From Linanthus parryae (Eukaryota > Streptophyta > Magnoliopsida > Ericales > Polemoniaceae): a stretch of 64,000 bases of DNA. Position numbers and translations under genes: made by a program. Every line of letters begins with the position of its first letter. Position 1 is the stretch's first letter. The stretch covers positions 7,078,501 to 7,142,500 of the forward strand of contig JALGPY010000008.1 in NCBI GenBank assembly GCA_023055425.1. Reading direction: 5' to 3'. Shown piece by piece: positions 55,248 through 64,000 of this stretch. The notes under the pieces are model-generated. The model was not told where the DNA came from, did not search any database, and saw nothing but the letters and a program-made list of their open reading frames with translations.

Positions 55248-56040
55248 GTTGCTCAATACAATCCCAAAACAGTTTCACCTCATGTAAGTGTTTAGCCCAA
55301 TTAGTATCCCCATCTAAGAGTTGGTGTGCATATGTAACAATCATTCTATGTACAAATCCAACATGTAAATTTTCCCACAAAACCCAAATGACATGCTATG
55401 AACACCAAAGCTACAATTTGTACTACAAATTTTTTTTTAAACCTTTTTAACAATGTATATACACCCTTTACAAAGGCAATGTACATAAATACAAATACAA
55501 AATCAATCACCCACTGTGGATATTCCCCATTCTCACCCCATTGTAATTACACAAAAAACATTACCTGTCTAAGCCCAGAAACCGTCAAATTGATGTTTGA
55601 GGAGGCATTCAACAAATGGGTAGAGGTCGATTTTAACAATGATGTAACACAATGACAACCAAATCAAACCCAAATGAAGAAAGAATTGATCAAACAAAAT
55701 TGGGGATTTATGATACAGAGGGGTACCTCTCCCTGGTTGTTGATGATGATGAGTGTTTTTGGAGGAGGAATGAATTGGTGGGTTTGGTCAGCTCTGAGAG
55801 TTGGATGACAATCAGAGGGACCAAAAGAGGAAATTGAGTTTCTGGAATTGGGTTTTGTGTGTGTGAGAGAGAGGGAGAGAGGTTGGTGTAGAGAGAAAGA
55901 GAGAGAGAGAAGGCGTTTGCATGAGTATCGGAGGAGGCATTGGAGAAAGAGTGATTGGCATGTCTTCGAATAACACGGCACCAACTCAGGAGGATGGTGA
56001 TGATGATGATGATGATTGCAATCTCTCTCACACACACACA
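55248..56040 (-). other. MAPKKK 5' leader with probable leader intron, and promoter-proximal region
   Basis: Transcribed right to left, 55730-56040 is CT/GA-rich and exon-like. A donor-like AG|GTACCCC is near 55725, and an acceptor-like ATGAG|GTGAAAC is near 55277, about 30 nt before the ATG. A 5' UTR intron is common in this kinase group. The exact transcript edges are not determinable here. Confidence 0.45.
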
Positions 56041-56386
56041 CAAATGTGGAAGCCCGTTTCTTCTCTTTAGCCCAATTTTGACTTTTTAACTCGTATCTGT
56101 GTCACTTTGACCGGATGATTTAGACAGCAAAACGATTCGATATTTTAATATTTTTTTCACTGTGTTATAATGCAAGTTTTACTCTACAACACCATGAAAA
56201 ATTATCAACAAATTTCATATTCGATAGCTAAATCACCGGATCAAAGTGAGCCAGTGAATAGTGATAAAAGTCAGAATAGGGCTAAAGAGAAGAAACATAG
56301 TGGTACTTGCTGATCTTGCTCTTGAAGCTGGCAAATAGGAAAAAAAATGGAGAATGAGTGGATTTGCTCTGACCATAAAAAGTAAC

Positions 56387-56757
56387 GGAGAAATTTTTGT
56401 TTGCTCTTGAGAGCAAATGGGGTGGATTTGCTGCAACCATACAACACATGACACGTCAGGAGGAAAGAGAATGAGAGGCAGACAAAAGAAAGTGGATTCC
56501 TACATATTCCTGACGTGTCATGTGATGTATTGATCAGAGCACCACGTCATATTTGCTCTTGGAGCAAGCAATAATTACTCAAAGTGAAGAAACATGACGT
56601 GGTGCTCTGATCAATACATCACATGACACACCAGAAACATGTAAGAAATTCGCTTTTGTTTGTCTGAAACTCATTCTCTTTCTTCCTGACGTGTCTTGTA
56701 ATGTATGGTTAGAGTAAATCCACATCATTTGCTCCAAGAGCAAACAAAAATTTCTCC
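56387..56757. mobile_element. Foldback MITE (371 bp) upstream of the MAPKKK gene
   Basis: The left end GGAGAAATTTTTGTTTGCTC is repeated inverted at the right, and the arms stay complementary for about 90 nt. A second, nested foldback (about 56505-56640) has arms CCTGACGTGTCATGTGATGT and its near-inverse. Five ACGT cores lie at 56453, 56513, 56544, 56597 and 56699. No clear target duplication. It lies about 350-720 bp upstream of the presumed leader. Confidence 0.8.
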
Positions 56758-56766
56758 TTTGAAGCT

Positions 56767-57009
56767 AGAGAAAGTAGTAGTATTCATTAAAGTTCGCTCC
56801 ACTACTGTGATATGCCTGCATTGTGGGGCGCGTTTTCAAGTTTTGACGGTATGTATTATTTAGATGGAACTCACCAAATTTTGCATATTTGTCAAAAGAT
56901 TAATGGATCGCCCCACCACGCAGGAATGTCTGTCAAAAGTTGAATGGCGCGCTCCATCAGGCAGGCATGCTACAATGGTAGTGGGACTAGCCCCAATAAA
57001 TACTTTCTC
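56767..57009. mobile_element. hAT-like MITE (243 bp) with 8-bp target duplication
   Basis: The inverted ends AGAGAAAGTA are flanked by TTGAAGCT on both sides (56759-56766 and 57010-57017). Inner arms also pair (TATGCCTGCATTGTGGGGCGCG with its diverged inverse). An 8-bp duplication is typical of hAT transposition. Non-coding. Confidence 0.75.
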
Positions 57010-57263
57010 TTGAAGCTGATAAATAGAATTCCCCTCCTTTTTTTCCTTGAGAAAATCAATTTTTCATGAAAAGAGATCATAAATTGGACCTTGTAAGACC
57101 CATTATGTCAATTTGAATAAACTGATCAGCCAAAGAGGGCTTTTCATTGGGCCGAATAAAAAGATTAAGAAGACAAAGCCCCTTCTATGTAAATTGGTTG
57201 GCAAAATTGTTCTCATTTCGACCCACAAACTTGGTGTTATAACATGAGCTAGTAGTATAAAGG

Positions 57264-58866
57264 GTTAATTGCATTTTGCCCCGCTCTGGTTAGAGGTTTG
57301 TCGGAAACAACTTTTGGTGTCTTAAATGTTGCATTTTACTCCCCTATGGTTTGATTTTTGTGCGTCGGGGGGTTTCTCCGTTAAAAACTGCATAAAATGA
57401 CGAAACTACCCTCCTTTATATATACCCAGACCACCATCTTCTCCCCTACTCCTCTTCTTTTCTTTCTCTCCATATTGTTCAACAAAGAGACTGAAATGAA
57501 GGATATGAAGAAGAGAAAGAAGAATTCAGCAGCCGGTTCAACACCCATTTTTTTATGGGTGTAGCGCCTGCTTCTTCTCCATCATCCTTCTTCTTCTTCG
57601 CTCCCACTGCATGTTCTCTTTGTACCCCTCTGCCTAATGAACTATATCTGGAAGCTCCTCCCACGAGTCTGAGTTTGTCACAGTAGAAACCCCCAATCCC
57701 TAGAAAGAGAAAGAAGAAGACAAATAGGAGAAGGCGGAGGCATAGGCGGATGATTCGGAGGAGGAGCTGTCGATCTCGTTCGGCGGCGGCACCTTCGTGT
57801 TTTCCGTCTTCCTCTTCCCTGCTCCTCCATCATCTTCGACGTTGGGAAGACCAATACGGGGGCGGGAGTGATATAGCAACCCCGTCTTACTCCTCCTCCC
57901 CTTCGATTCCGGCTCCTTCTCCTTCTCCCGCAAATGTTGTTGCTACTTAAACTTTCCAATTTTTTTCTTATTCTTCAATTAACTTGTTTTTAAAGACAAA
58001 TCCGTATTTTTTGTTCTATACTTTTTTATTTTTCTAATAAAATTGTTTATTTATTTTTCTGTTGCTCCTTCTCTTGCAATTTCTGCTGCTACTTCGATTT
58101 TTTAATTTTTTGCTTCTTGTTCAACTTTTCTTCTTCTTTGAAACAATGAAGAACAAAACCATATATAATTTTCTTTTATTATGTCATTTTTTTATTTTTC
58201 AAAGAGAATTGTATATTCATTTTTATTATAACCTGGAACGAGCTTGAAAACGATGATAAACGATGAACAAGATCACACCGATATAACGCGGTTCACTAGC
58301 ACGATGCTAGCTACCTCCACAACCCGAAAAATCTTTTTTTTAATTGATAGAAACACCACGAAACAACCGACACATTGTAAAGCACGACCTATAGCCTTTA
58401 TATAGACCTACTATACAGCTTGTGTCCAAAATACCAAAACCGAGCTAAAAACCAACAAGAAAACAATTTGGCCGTCTTTAGGATTTTGTTCGTACGAACA
58501 CCCAAAGTGTTCGTGTTCGCACGAACATGTTAGTACGAACACTCGAAGTGTTTGCACGAACAGACAGCCCACCCCTGGTTTCTTATCTTCGTCTTGCTCC
58601 TCTGTTTGGCCCGTTTCTTTGCCCCACTTTGTCACTAACTCCTTGCCAAGACCAAGTACATTCAAGGAACCCTTGATTCCAAAAACTTGTCAATACTTTA
58701 AAACTTGAGGATGTGGTTGGTATTTTGATGACAAATTTTTAACGGATTCTGTTAGTTTTAATGGAACTTTACAAAAACCAAATCACAGGGGAGTAAATGC
58801 AATATTCGAGACCCATGGGGGTCACTTACACATACCCCTAACCCCATGGCGTAAAATACAATTAAC
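57264..58866. mobile_element. TIR-flanked element with long diverged inverted ends (~1.6 kb)
   Basis: The left GTTAATTGCATTTTGCCCC matches the inverted right end GTTAATTGTATTTTACGCC. About 120 nt further homology on each arm includes TGCATTTWACTCCCCT and TCCGTTAAAAA. No convincing target duplication. The interior includes a CT-rich leader-like part (57420-57960), and at 58255-58330 a stretch (ATAACGCGGTTCACTAGCAC) that looks like another inserted repeat. Possibly Mutator-like; no transposase is seen. Confidence 0.6.
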
Positions 58867-58899
58867 TTGCATTCTCTATGAAATGCCACACTTTGATAT

Positions 58900-59383
58900 C
58901 CGAAATGTTTTGGGCTGGTATGGGAATTTTAATGATTTCTGTATGATCCATCGACCGAAAGAATCTTCAAATCATCTCATGATTCCATCATCTATCCTCT
59001 GTTATGAGTTGTGCAATAGATAATTGGTGCTTTTCTTGTGCTATTGGCCTAAACGAGTTAGGAAGGTATAGTCAAGGGACTTGATATGCATCAAGATCCA
59101 TGTCATCTTCTATTCTCCATCTTGTGCCCCTTTGTAGAATGTCTTTACTATTACAAATGCTTTTCCATGCAAAGGAACTCTCGGTCTTGCTTGAGCTTCC
59201 AGAATATCTTGGCTGGAATAGAACTTGTGCTTGAAAATGTTGCCAAGCACGTTATTAGAAGTCATTAACCTCCAAAATTAGTATGCTAGAAGGGCCCGAT
59301 TGAAACTTTCTAAGTCTCTAAAACCAAGGTCACCCTCCTCTTTGGGTTGTTTCAAATTATTCCAGGAGATCCAGTAACCTCCA
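58900..59383 (-). pseudogene. LINE (non-LTR retrotransposon) fragment, C-terminal region of the RT protein
   Basis: Conceptual minus-strand translation gives YWISWNNLKQPKEEGDLGFR, DLESFNRALLA, FWRLMTSNN, SSFAWKSI and LQRGTRWRIEDD in order. These blocks are typical of the region after RT in plant L1-type LINEs (GGLGFRDL..FNxALLAK, PSFxWKSI, GxRWRIGxG). Stops and at least one frameshift are present. It is truncated at 59384 by the Athila-like LTR; the remainder would be beyond that element, outside the window. Confidence 0.75.
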
Positions 59384-60976
59384 TGATGCGCAATTTAGCG
59401 TACTATTCGCAAGTATACGAATCAAGTAGTATAAAGTGTATTACGACTCAGATTATCGATCCCACAGGGACTTTGCAGGTTTTTCTAGTAATCAGTTTTA
59501 ACGAACAGAGTGTAAAAATGAGGAATATTTTGAGAGTGTCCTTGCTAACTTAGTACTGAAAGTAAATAACTTAAACGCAAATCTTTTTGTGAGGATTTTC
59601 TGAATAATCTTGAGGTTGTAAAACTAGGGTTCGAGATACTAGATTTCAGGATCCTCTAGGGTCTCTTCATATTTTCGTTCTAGTTTGATATTAAAACACA
59701 CAACAGTCTCGTTATCCATGCCACGTACCAATTGTGCAGTATCTTTTCTTTTCCTGCACGTTATCACAATCCTGCAGACTATCGGATTCCTGTTAAGCTG
59801 CCTAAGTCTACAGTCTCGTTCTACGGCTGCTAGGGTTTCTAACCTGTCCTGATGGCCCGGGTCAGATTCTCTGACAGTTGGTCTCAACGTCTAGCTAGCC
59901 CTATCTCCCTTTCTCTGGTCGGTCCATCGGGGTAACGTACTAAATCCTGTTTTTTCTTCCTAACCCTAACCAGAAGTTTTCACCTACCGAGTCGGGTCAG
60001 TAGCAATTTTGGGTGATGAGTCCGAGCACGCATAAACGGTAAAATCAAAGACAGAATAACTAATAATACTGCTGAATTAAGATAACGTAATCATGAATTC
60101 AATACCGAAACATAGAACAATCTCTGGATACGAAACCCTAGGTTCACCGAGAACCTAGGTAAAAAGTTTTAGCTACTGAAATTCATAACGTAAACACAAA
60201 GTTTCTGAAATTAAGAGAGAGAGTGAAAGCAAACTAGGTCTTCGAATCTGGATTCGTGTTCCCGTGCTCTCCGCTAATGCTCCCGAACTTCTGTCTTGGA
60301 TATGTTGTGTTGTGTGTTGTGATGTGCAATCCCCAAGCACTATTGCGTATGACAATGTGCTCCCATACGGTCGAGTGTATTGTCGTACACCGGGGTTGAT
60401 TGCTCCAGTCTGCTTGAAAACTGTTCTTGACGAATCCCCAACTCGTATGAGTCCCTATGATGGTCGAGTGTGCCAGAGCACACCAGGGTCGATTCTTCAA
60501 GATTCTGAAAATCTGCATGTTCTGCGCACTGTACGTGTTGCTACATGCGTAGTGGCGTAGCTGCTGCGTAGCTACATTGACAACAACTTTTCTGCTCCAT
60601 TTTTTCACGTCCAAAAACCTTCTCCTGTCTGCGTTATTACAGAGATAGCCACGCACACCGTAAAAATTTGCCAAAAATCTCTCGATTTCTGCGTGGCTAA
60701 CTCTCTGCCTGCATGGCTAACTCCCTGGTTGCGTTTCTGCACCCCAGGCCTGCGTTTCTGCACTCCCGGGCTGCGTTTCTGCACTCCCGGGCTGCGTTTC
60801 TGCACTCCCGGGCTGCGTTTCTACACTCCCGGGCTTCGTGGCTAGCCTCTCGGCTTTCAACCAGCTCGTTTTTCTGCTCCAATTTTACTGCTTCTTCTGC
60901 ACATACTCGTTTACACATCAGATCACACTCATCTCTCCTCTCTAAATTTCAACATAAATAACTAAATTAAATTACA
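59384..60976 (-). repeat. 3' LTR of the Athila-like element (1593 bp)
   Basis: On the minus strand it begins TGTAATTTAATTTAG after a purine run (TTAGGAGTAG) and ends GCGCATCA. The last ~119 nt on that strand match the partial LTR at 63882-64000 with about four substitutions. The outer (U3) border is less certain than the inner one. Confidence 0.75.
60727..60838. repeat. 21-bp tandem repeat in the Athila-like LTR, about five copies
   Basis: The unit CTGCGTTTCTGCACTCCCGG plus G is repeated with few changes, and degenerate copies continue on the left (TGCGTGGCTAACTC..). The repeat falls in U3, where such units may act as enhancer modules, and it creates repetitive false open frames on both strands. 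Confidence 0.88.
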
Positions 60977-61040
60977 CTACTCCTAAGTTGGGTTGCCTCC
61001 CAACTAGCGCTTGTAATTTAAGGTCGACGGCCCGACCCAG

Positions 61041-61718
61041 TTACCTCATGCTGGCACAAGGGCCGTCAAAGTCGCCAGGATCTACCTTGACGACTGTTGC
61101 CAGGTTCAAATATGGCTTGACCCGGTTTCCGCTCACCCTGCAAGTTGTACTGTCATGCGAATTCTCCAATTCAACCGCATCCCATGAAAGTATCTCTTTG
61201 ATGATAAACTGTCCTGACCACCGAGATATCAATGCTCCCGGGAAAAATTTCTTCCGAGAATCACAGAGAAGTTCCTTCTGCCCTACTTGAAACTGCTTAG
61301 GCTGTGCTGCATTTTGATGGCTCGGGAGTGGTTTCAGCTCCAGAGTTGGTGGCTCCTTGAGTGACGGGACCAGGGCCAATTTATGTCCACCTTTTTCGTC
61401 CAACTGTACATTGGTCCAGTTTTCAGCTTGCATGGCCTGCTCCTTCTGGAATCTCTCCTCGTTCTCTCTGTTCACTCTGTCAATCTCTGCCCATAGCTCG
61501 TCCATCTCCTCGTTTTCCCAGCCTTCTTCGACTACCTCCACGGTGAAGATGTCTTCATGATCATAGTAGTTTGGCAGTTGCAGATTTTTGAAAACGTTGA
61601 ACTTCACATTGTCTTCATTAATCTGCATGGTCAGTTCTCCACTTTTGCAGTTTATCATGGCTTCTACTGTAGCCAGAAACGGTCTGCCCAGAATGAGGGG
61701 TACCTCCCCTGCCTCCAT
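61041..61718 (-). pseudogene. Protease C-terminus joined in frame to integrase C-terminus (deletion derivative)
   Basis: 226 codons including the stop. The start is the distal protease (PLILGRPFLATVEAMINCKS), then the acidic linker, then LELKPLPSH, a block that in complete Athila-type elements leads into reverse transcriptase. At about residue 134 (near 61316) it jumps directly to FQVGQKELLCDSRKKFFPG, SRWSGQFIIKE and GNRVKPYLN, the tail of integrase. RT, RNase H and the integrase catalytic core are therefore lost, yet the frame is kept to a stop just before the LTR. It is unlikely to be enzymatic; mobilisation would need enzymes from another element. Confidence 0.85.
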
Positions 61719-62256
61719 ATCCAGAAATTACGAAATCTGCAGGAAAAATCAATTCTCCGACTTTCACCAAAATGTCTTCAATAACTCCGTAAGCCTGCTT
61801 CACGGATTTGTCCGCCATCTGCAGCTTGATTTTGGTGGGTCTGAGTTCACCGATTTTCAAAGTTTTAAAAATCGATAACGGCATCAGATTGATAATGGCC
61901 CCTAGGTCACACAGAGCCTTTCCTGTGTAAGCATTAACTAGGGTCACCGGAATGACGAAACTGCCAGGGTCTTTCCTCTTCCTCGGTAGCCCATTCTTCA
62001 CACAAATGCTCACTTCTTCCCTCAGATTTATTGTCTCGAAATCGCTCATACGCCTCCTTCCATACAAAATGTCCTTGAGGAATTTGGCATAAGTGCGTAT
62101 CTTTGCCAACGCCTCCGCAAAGGGTATGTTGATCTGTAGCTGTTTGAAAATCTCGAGAAATCTGGCGTAGTCCTTGCTATCATTCCTCTTGCGTTTCAAA
62201 GGATATGGCACCTCCTTGGAGATAGGTACCCTTTCAGCTTCCTTTTTATTCTGCAC
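61618..62256 (-). pseudogene. Athila-like gag C-terminus and aspartic protease, frameshifted
   Basis: Contains the linker FLEIFKQLQINIPFAEALA, typical of Athila polyproteins. The protease block follows, ALCDLGAIINLMPLSIFKTL, where DLG replaces the usual D(S/T)G, and then GVIEDILVKVGELIFPADFV. The frame is lost near 61720, where the distal protease continues in a different frame. Confidence 0.85.
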
Positions 62257-62305
62257 TGCATCCTGCTCAACCGAGCCCTTCGGCTGGGGGCCTACGGCTG
62301 AATTG

Positions 62306-63764
62306 TTATCCTAGCCAATGACTTCGTGTTCGATTTCCTTGGACTTTTTCTGCACGTGCATGGCTAGGATACGGTGGATCCTGTAGTACTAATCCACTCC
62401 GAGTGGTGATGGGATTGACCTGAGCACGTGGATTATTTACTTTGGTTGAGGGTAAGTTCCCTGGTGCTCTCTCAGTTAGCTGTTGTGCTAACTGCCCTAC
62501 TTGTACCTCCAAAGCGCGCAGTGACGTTTTGGTCGTCTGCACATCGGCTGTCAGGGCGTCCATATGCGCAAACCGGGACTCGAAGGTTTGAAACATGGAC
62601 TCAAATTTCTTCATCTGAGCATCGTACTGCTGTGCAGATGGTCCTGGTTGTACTTGTTTTGTAGATACTGCCTGCAGTGCATGTGGCATGTGCTGAAATC
62701 CTGGTGCATAAATCGCAGAATTCGGGTTTCCGTACCGGAACCTGGGATGATCTCTCGTACCCGGTTTGTACCGGCTCGGATCCCACTGCTGTTTACGTAA
62801 TTGGCATCTTCGTTTCTGAGCCCCTCAATGGTTGTGTCCAAATCTGGTCCGTCTACTGCCGCAACAGTCTTCTTTTCTGAGTAAACTTTCTTGACCAAAT
62901 CTTAAACGATCTTGGCCAGATTGTTTATCCGGTTGTCTTCTACGGGCTCAGCTCGGTCGGTGATCCTGCGATCGTCCAACAGGCGAGTGTCCTGTTTGGC
63001 TAATTGCTTCATCAGCTCATAGGCACCGTCCTTGTCCACATGGTACATAAAATTCCCTCCGGCTTCTCTGTCAATCCTGTCAGAACCATCCCTATCTAAG
63101 GCATGGTAGAATACCTGCAGGATCTTCGGGTCTCCAAAACCATGGTTCGGGCATCTCTTCACCAATCTCATTAATCTGTCCCATGCGTCTACTTCCGTCT
63201 CCCCCATCTTCTGCTTAAACGACAGAATCTCGCTCTGCAGTTGAATGACTCGGGAAGCGGGATAGAATTTGGCCAAAAATTTTGAAACGCACCCTTCCCA
63301 CGTGGTGATGGATTTGGGTGCTCGAGATTCTAACAAATCTTTGGCTATTCTGTAAAGGCAGTAAGGGAAAAGGATCAACATCAGTGCCTCAACTTCAACT
63401 CCCTTGTACTGGACTTTGTTGCAGTAGTCCTCGAATTTCCCAATGAAGCCGTTCGGGTCTTCGTCAGCTTTGTCATGGAATGGGCAGAGAGTCTGAACAG
63501 TTTGGATGGTGGATGGTTTTAGGTCGAAGTGCTCTGCGGTGATCTCAGACACCACAATAGCTGGCTCGTGTCCTCCCGTCGAGACCTCAAAATTTTCCAC
63601 CAGCGCCTTTCCAGACCTGTTGTACGTCCTCTGGTTGTTCCGGGCAAAAAACCTGCTGCGATGAGATCTTCGATGTACCGAGCCATCTGGGCCATGGTAC
63701 GTGTCTCTGGTGCCGCTTGGCCGGTTGCTGGATTTCCAGGACGGTCTCCTTCGTTGTGGGCCAT
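62306..63764 (-). pseudogene. Athila-like gag, disrupted
   Basis: The likely start is the ATG at 63764 (MAHNEGDRPGNPATG). A frameshift near 63600-63640 moves into the main gag frame: EDPNGFIGKFEDYCNKVQYK, FYPASRVIQLQSEILSFKQK, DAWDRLMRLVKRCPNHGFG and LQVFYHALDRD. A TAA stop at 62902-62904 interrupts, then the frame continues (VKKVYSEKKTVAAV). A second frameshift near 62790 leads to QQYDAQMKKFESMFQTFESR and LEVQVGQLAQQL, a coiled-coil-like gag tail ending in ITTRSG. Nucleocapsid function is certainly lost. Confidence 0.85.
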
Positions 63765-63857
63765 CCTGAAAAAACAAAGATCTCAAGAGCAGTGAGATAA
63801 CTAAAAAAAATAAAAACTCTGAAAATTAATTCTAACTACTAAACAAACCCTAAAAAG

Positions 63858-63875
63858 TCCCCGGCAACGGCGCCA
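63858..63875 (-). other. PBS of the Athila-like element (tRNA-Asp type)
   Basis: TGGCGCCGTTGCCGGGGA on the minus strand, 6 nt inside the LTR end at 63882. This is the classic Athila primer site. Confidence 0.92.
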
Positions 63876-63881
63876 AAAACT

Positions 63882-64000
63882 TGATGCGCAATTTAGCGTA
63901 CTATTCGCAAGTATACGAATCAAGTAGTATAGAGTGTATTACGACTCAGATTATCGATCCCACAAGGACATTGCAGGTTTTTCTAGCAATCAGTTTTAAC
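63882..64000 (-). repeat. 5' LTR of the Athila-like element, first 119 nt only
   Basis: Homologous to 59384-59502 with a few substitutions; the remainder is beyond the window. Confidence 0.9.

Larger units (their letters stand above)
59384..64000 (-). mobile_element. Athila-like non-autonomous Ty3/gypsy element (partial 5' LTR at window edge)
   Basis: The two LTR copies share TGATGCGCAATTTAGCGTAC at 59384 and 63882. A tRNA-Asp-type PBS (TGGCGCCGTTGCCGGGGA, minus strand) lies 6 nt inside the right LTR. The internal region is only about 2.9 kb and holds decayed gag, protease and an integrase C-terminal tail; RT, RNase H and the integrase core are missing. The gag and DLGAIINLMPL protease type point to the Athila lineage. 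Confidence 0.88.

Noticed and set aside
55664..56043. Minus-strand open frames of 111-125 residues upstream of the MAPKKK
   Set aside because: They overlap the CT- and ATG-repeat-rich 5' leader and show no conserved protein features.
57479..57959. Short open frames inside the 1.6-kb TIR element
   Set aside because: Arg/Ser-rich or simple-sequence frames on both strands with no recognisable domain.
60234..60961. Repetitive open frames on both strands around 60.2-60.9 kb
   Set aside because: They are made by the Athila-like LTR and its 21-bp repeat; no protein family is recognisable.
62902..63786. Gag start at 63786
   Set aside because: The N-terminal ~60 residues in that frame are unlike gag; the frame beginning at 63764 fits better up to a frameshift near 63620.

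Overview
The window is nuclear DNA of a flowering plant, most likely a eudicot. It has spliced genes with GT-AG introns, chromoviral, Tat-type and Athila-type Ty3/gypsy retrotransposons, an Angela/BARE-like Copia solo LTR, plant mariner-like DNA, and a Raf-like MAPKKK with a PB1 domain. No species can be named from the sequence alone. Most of the DNA is transposon. The only well supported host genes are two tandem S1-type self-incompatibility homologues (SPH) and one MAPKKK, all on the minus strand.

Layout. (1) 1-13963: most of a Tat-lineage Ty3/gypsy element on the minus strand. It has an LTR (13258-13963), a primer-binding-site candidate, gag-protease, RT-RNase H, and archaeal-type RNase H plus integrase, all in one frame broken by two in-frame stops. 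Behind pol lie a palindrome-rich tandem array (about 5.27-6.64 kb) and, on the opposite strand, a six-exon plant-mobile-domain (PMD) gene with intact splice sites. (2) 13964-16266: remnant with a Stowaway/mariner-like right end, carrying a perfect solo LTR (14481-15910, TSD CTTAC). (3) 16495-42992: a mariner-like element with TA flanks whose DD39D transposase pseudogene is split at 18218/41090 by chromovirus A (TSD CAGAT). The 3' LTR of A is in turn split by chromovirus B (TSD ACCTC). (4) 43.2-47.1 kb: two SPH genes on a ~2.25-kb duplication, with a 111-bp SINE between them and a MITE. (5) 47432-55247 (5' leader to about 56.04 kb): the MAPKKK gene in eight coding exons. (6) 56.39-58.87 kb: two foldback MITEs directly upstream of the MAPKKK, then a 1.6-kb TIR-flanked element. 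(7) 58.9-64 kb: a LINE 3' fragment entered by an Athila-like non-autonomous retrotransposon whose RT-RNase H-integrase core is deleted, leaving protease joined in frame to the integrase tail.

Relative ages follow from the nesting: the mariner is older than chromovirus A, and A is older than B. The two LTRs of B look identical except for one TTA unit, so B is young. Its gag-pol is open apart from one TGG-to-TAG nonsense codon.

The most unusual structure is the left edge of chromovirus B. The target duplication shows that its LTR begins 237 bp upstream of the family's usual TGTAATACCCCG start. The new start lies next to a second purine tract and overlaps the pol stop codon, as expected if plus-strand priming moved to an alternative polypurine tract. 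Also notable are a conserved intron-like interval inside the LTRs of both A and B, the spliced antisense PMD gene in the Tat element, and a foldback MITE with five ACGT cores next to the MAPKKK promoter.
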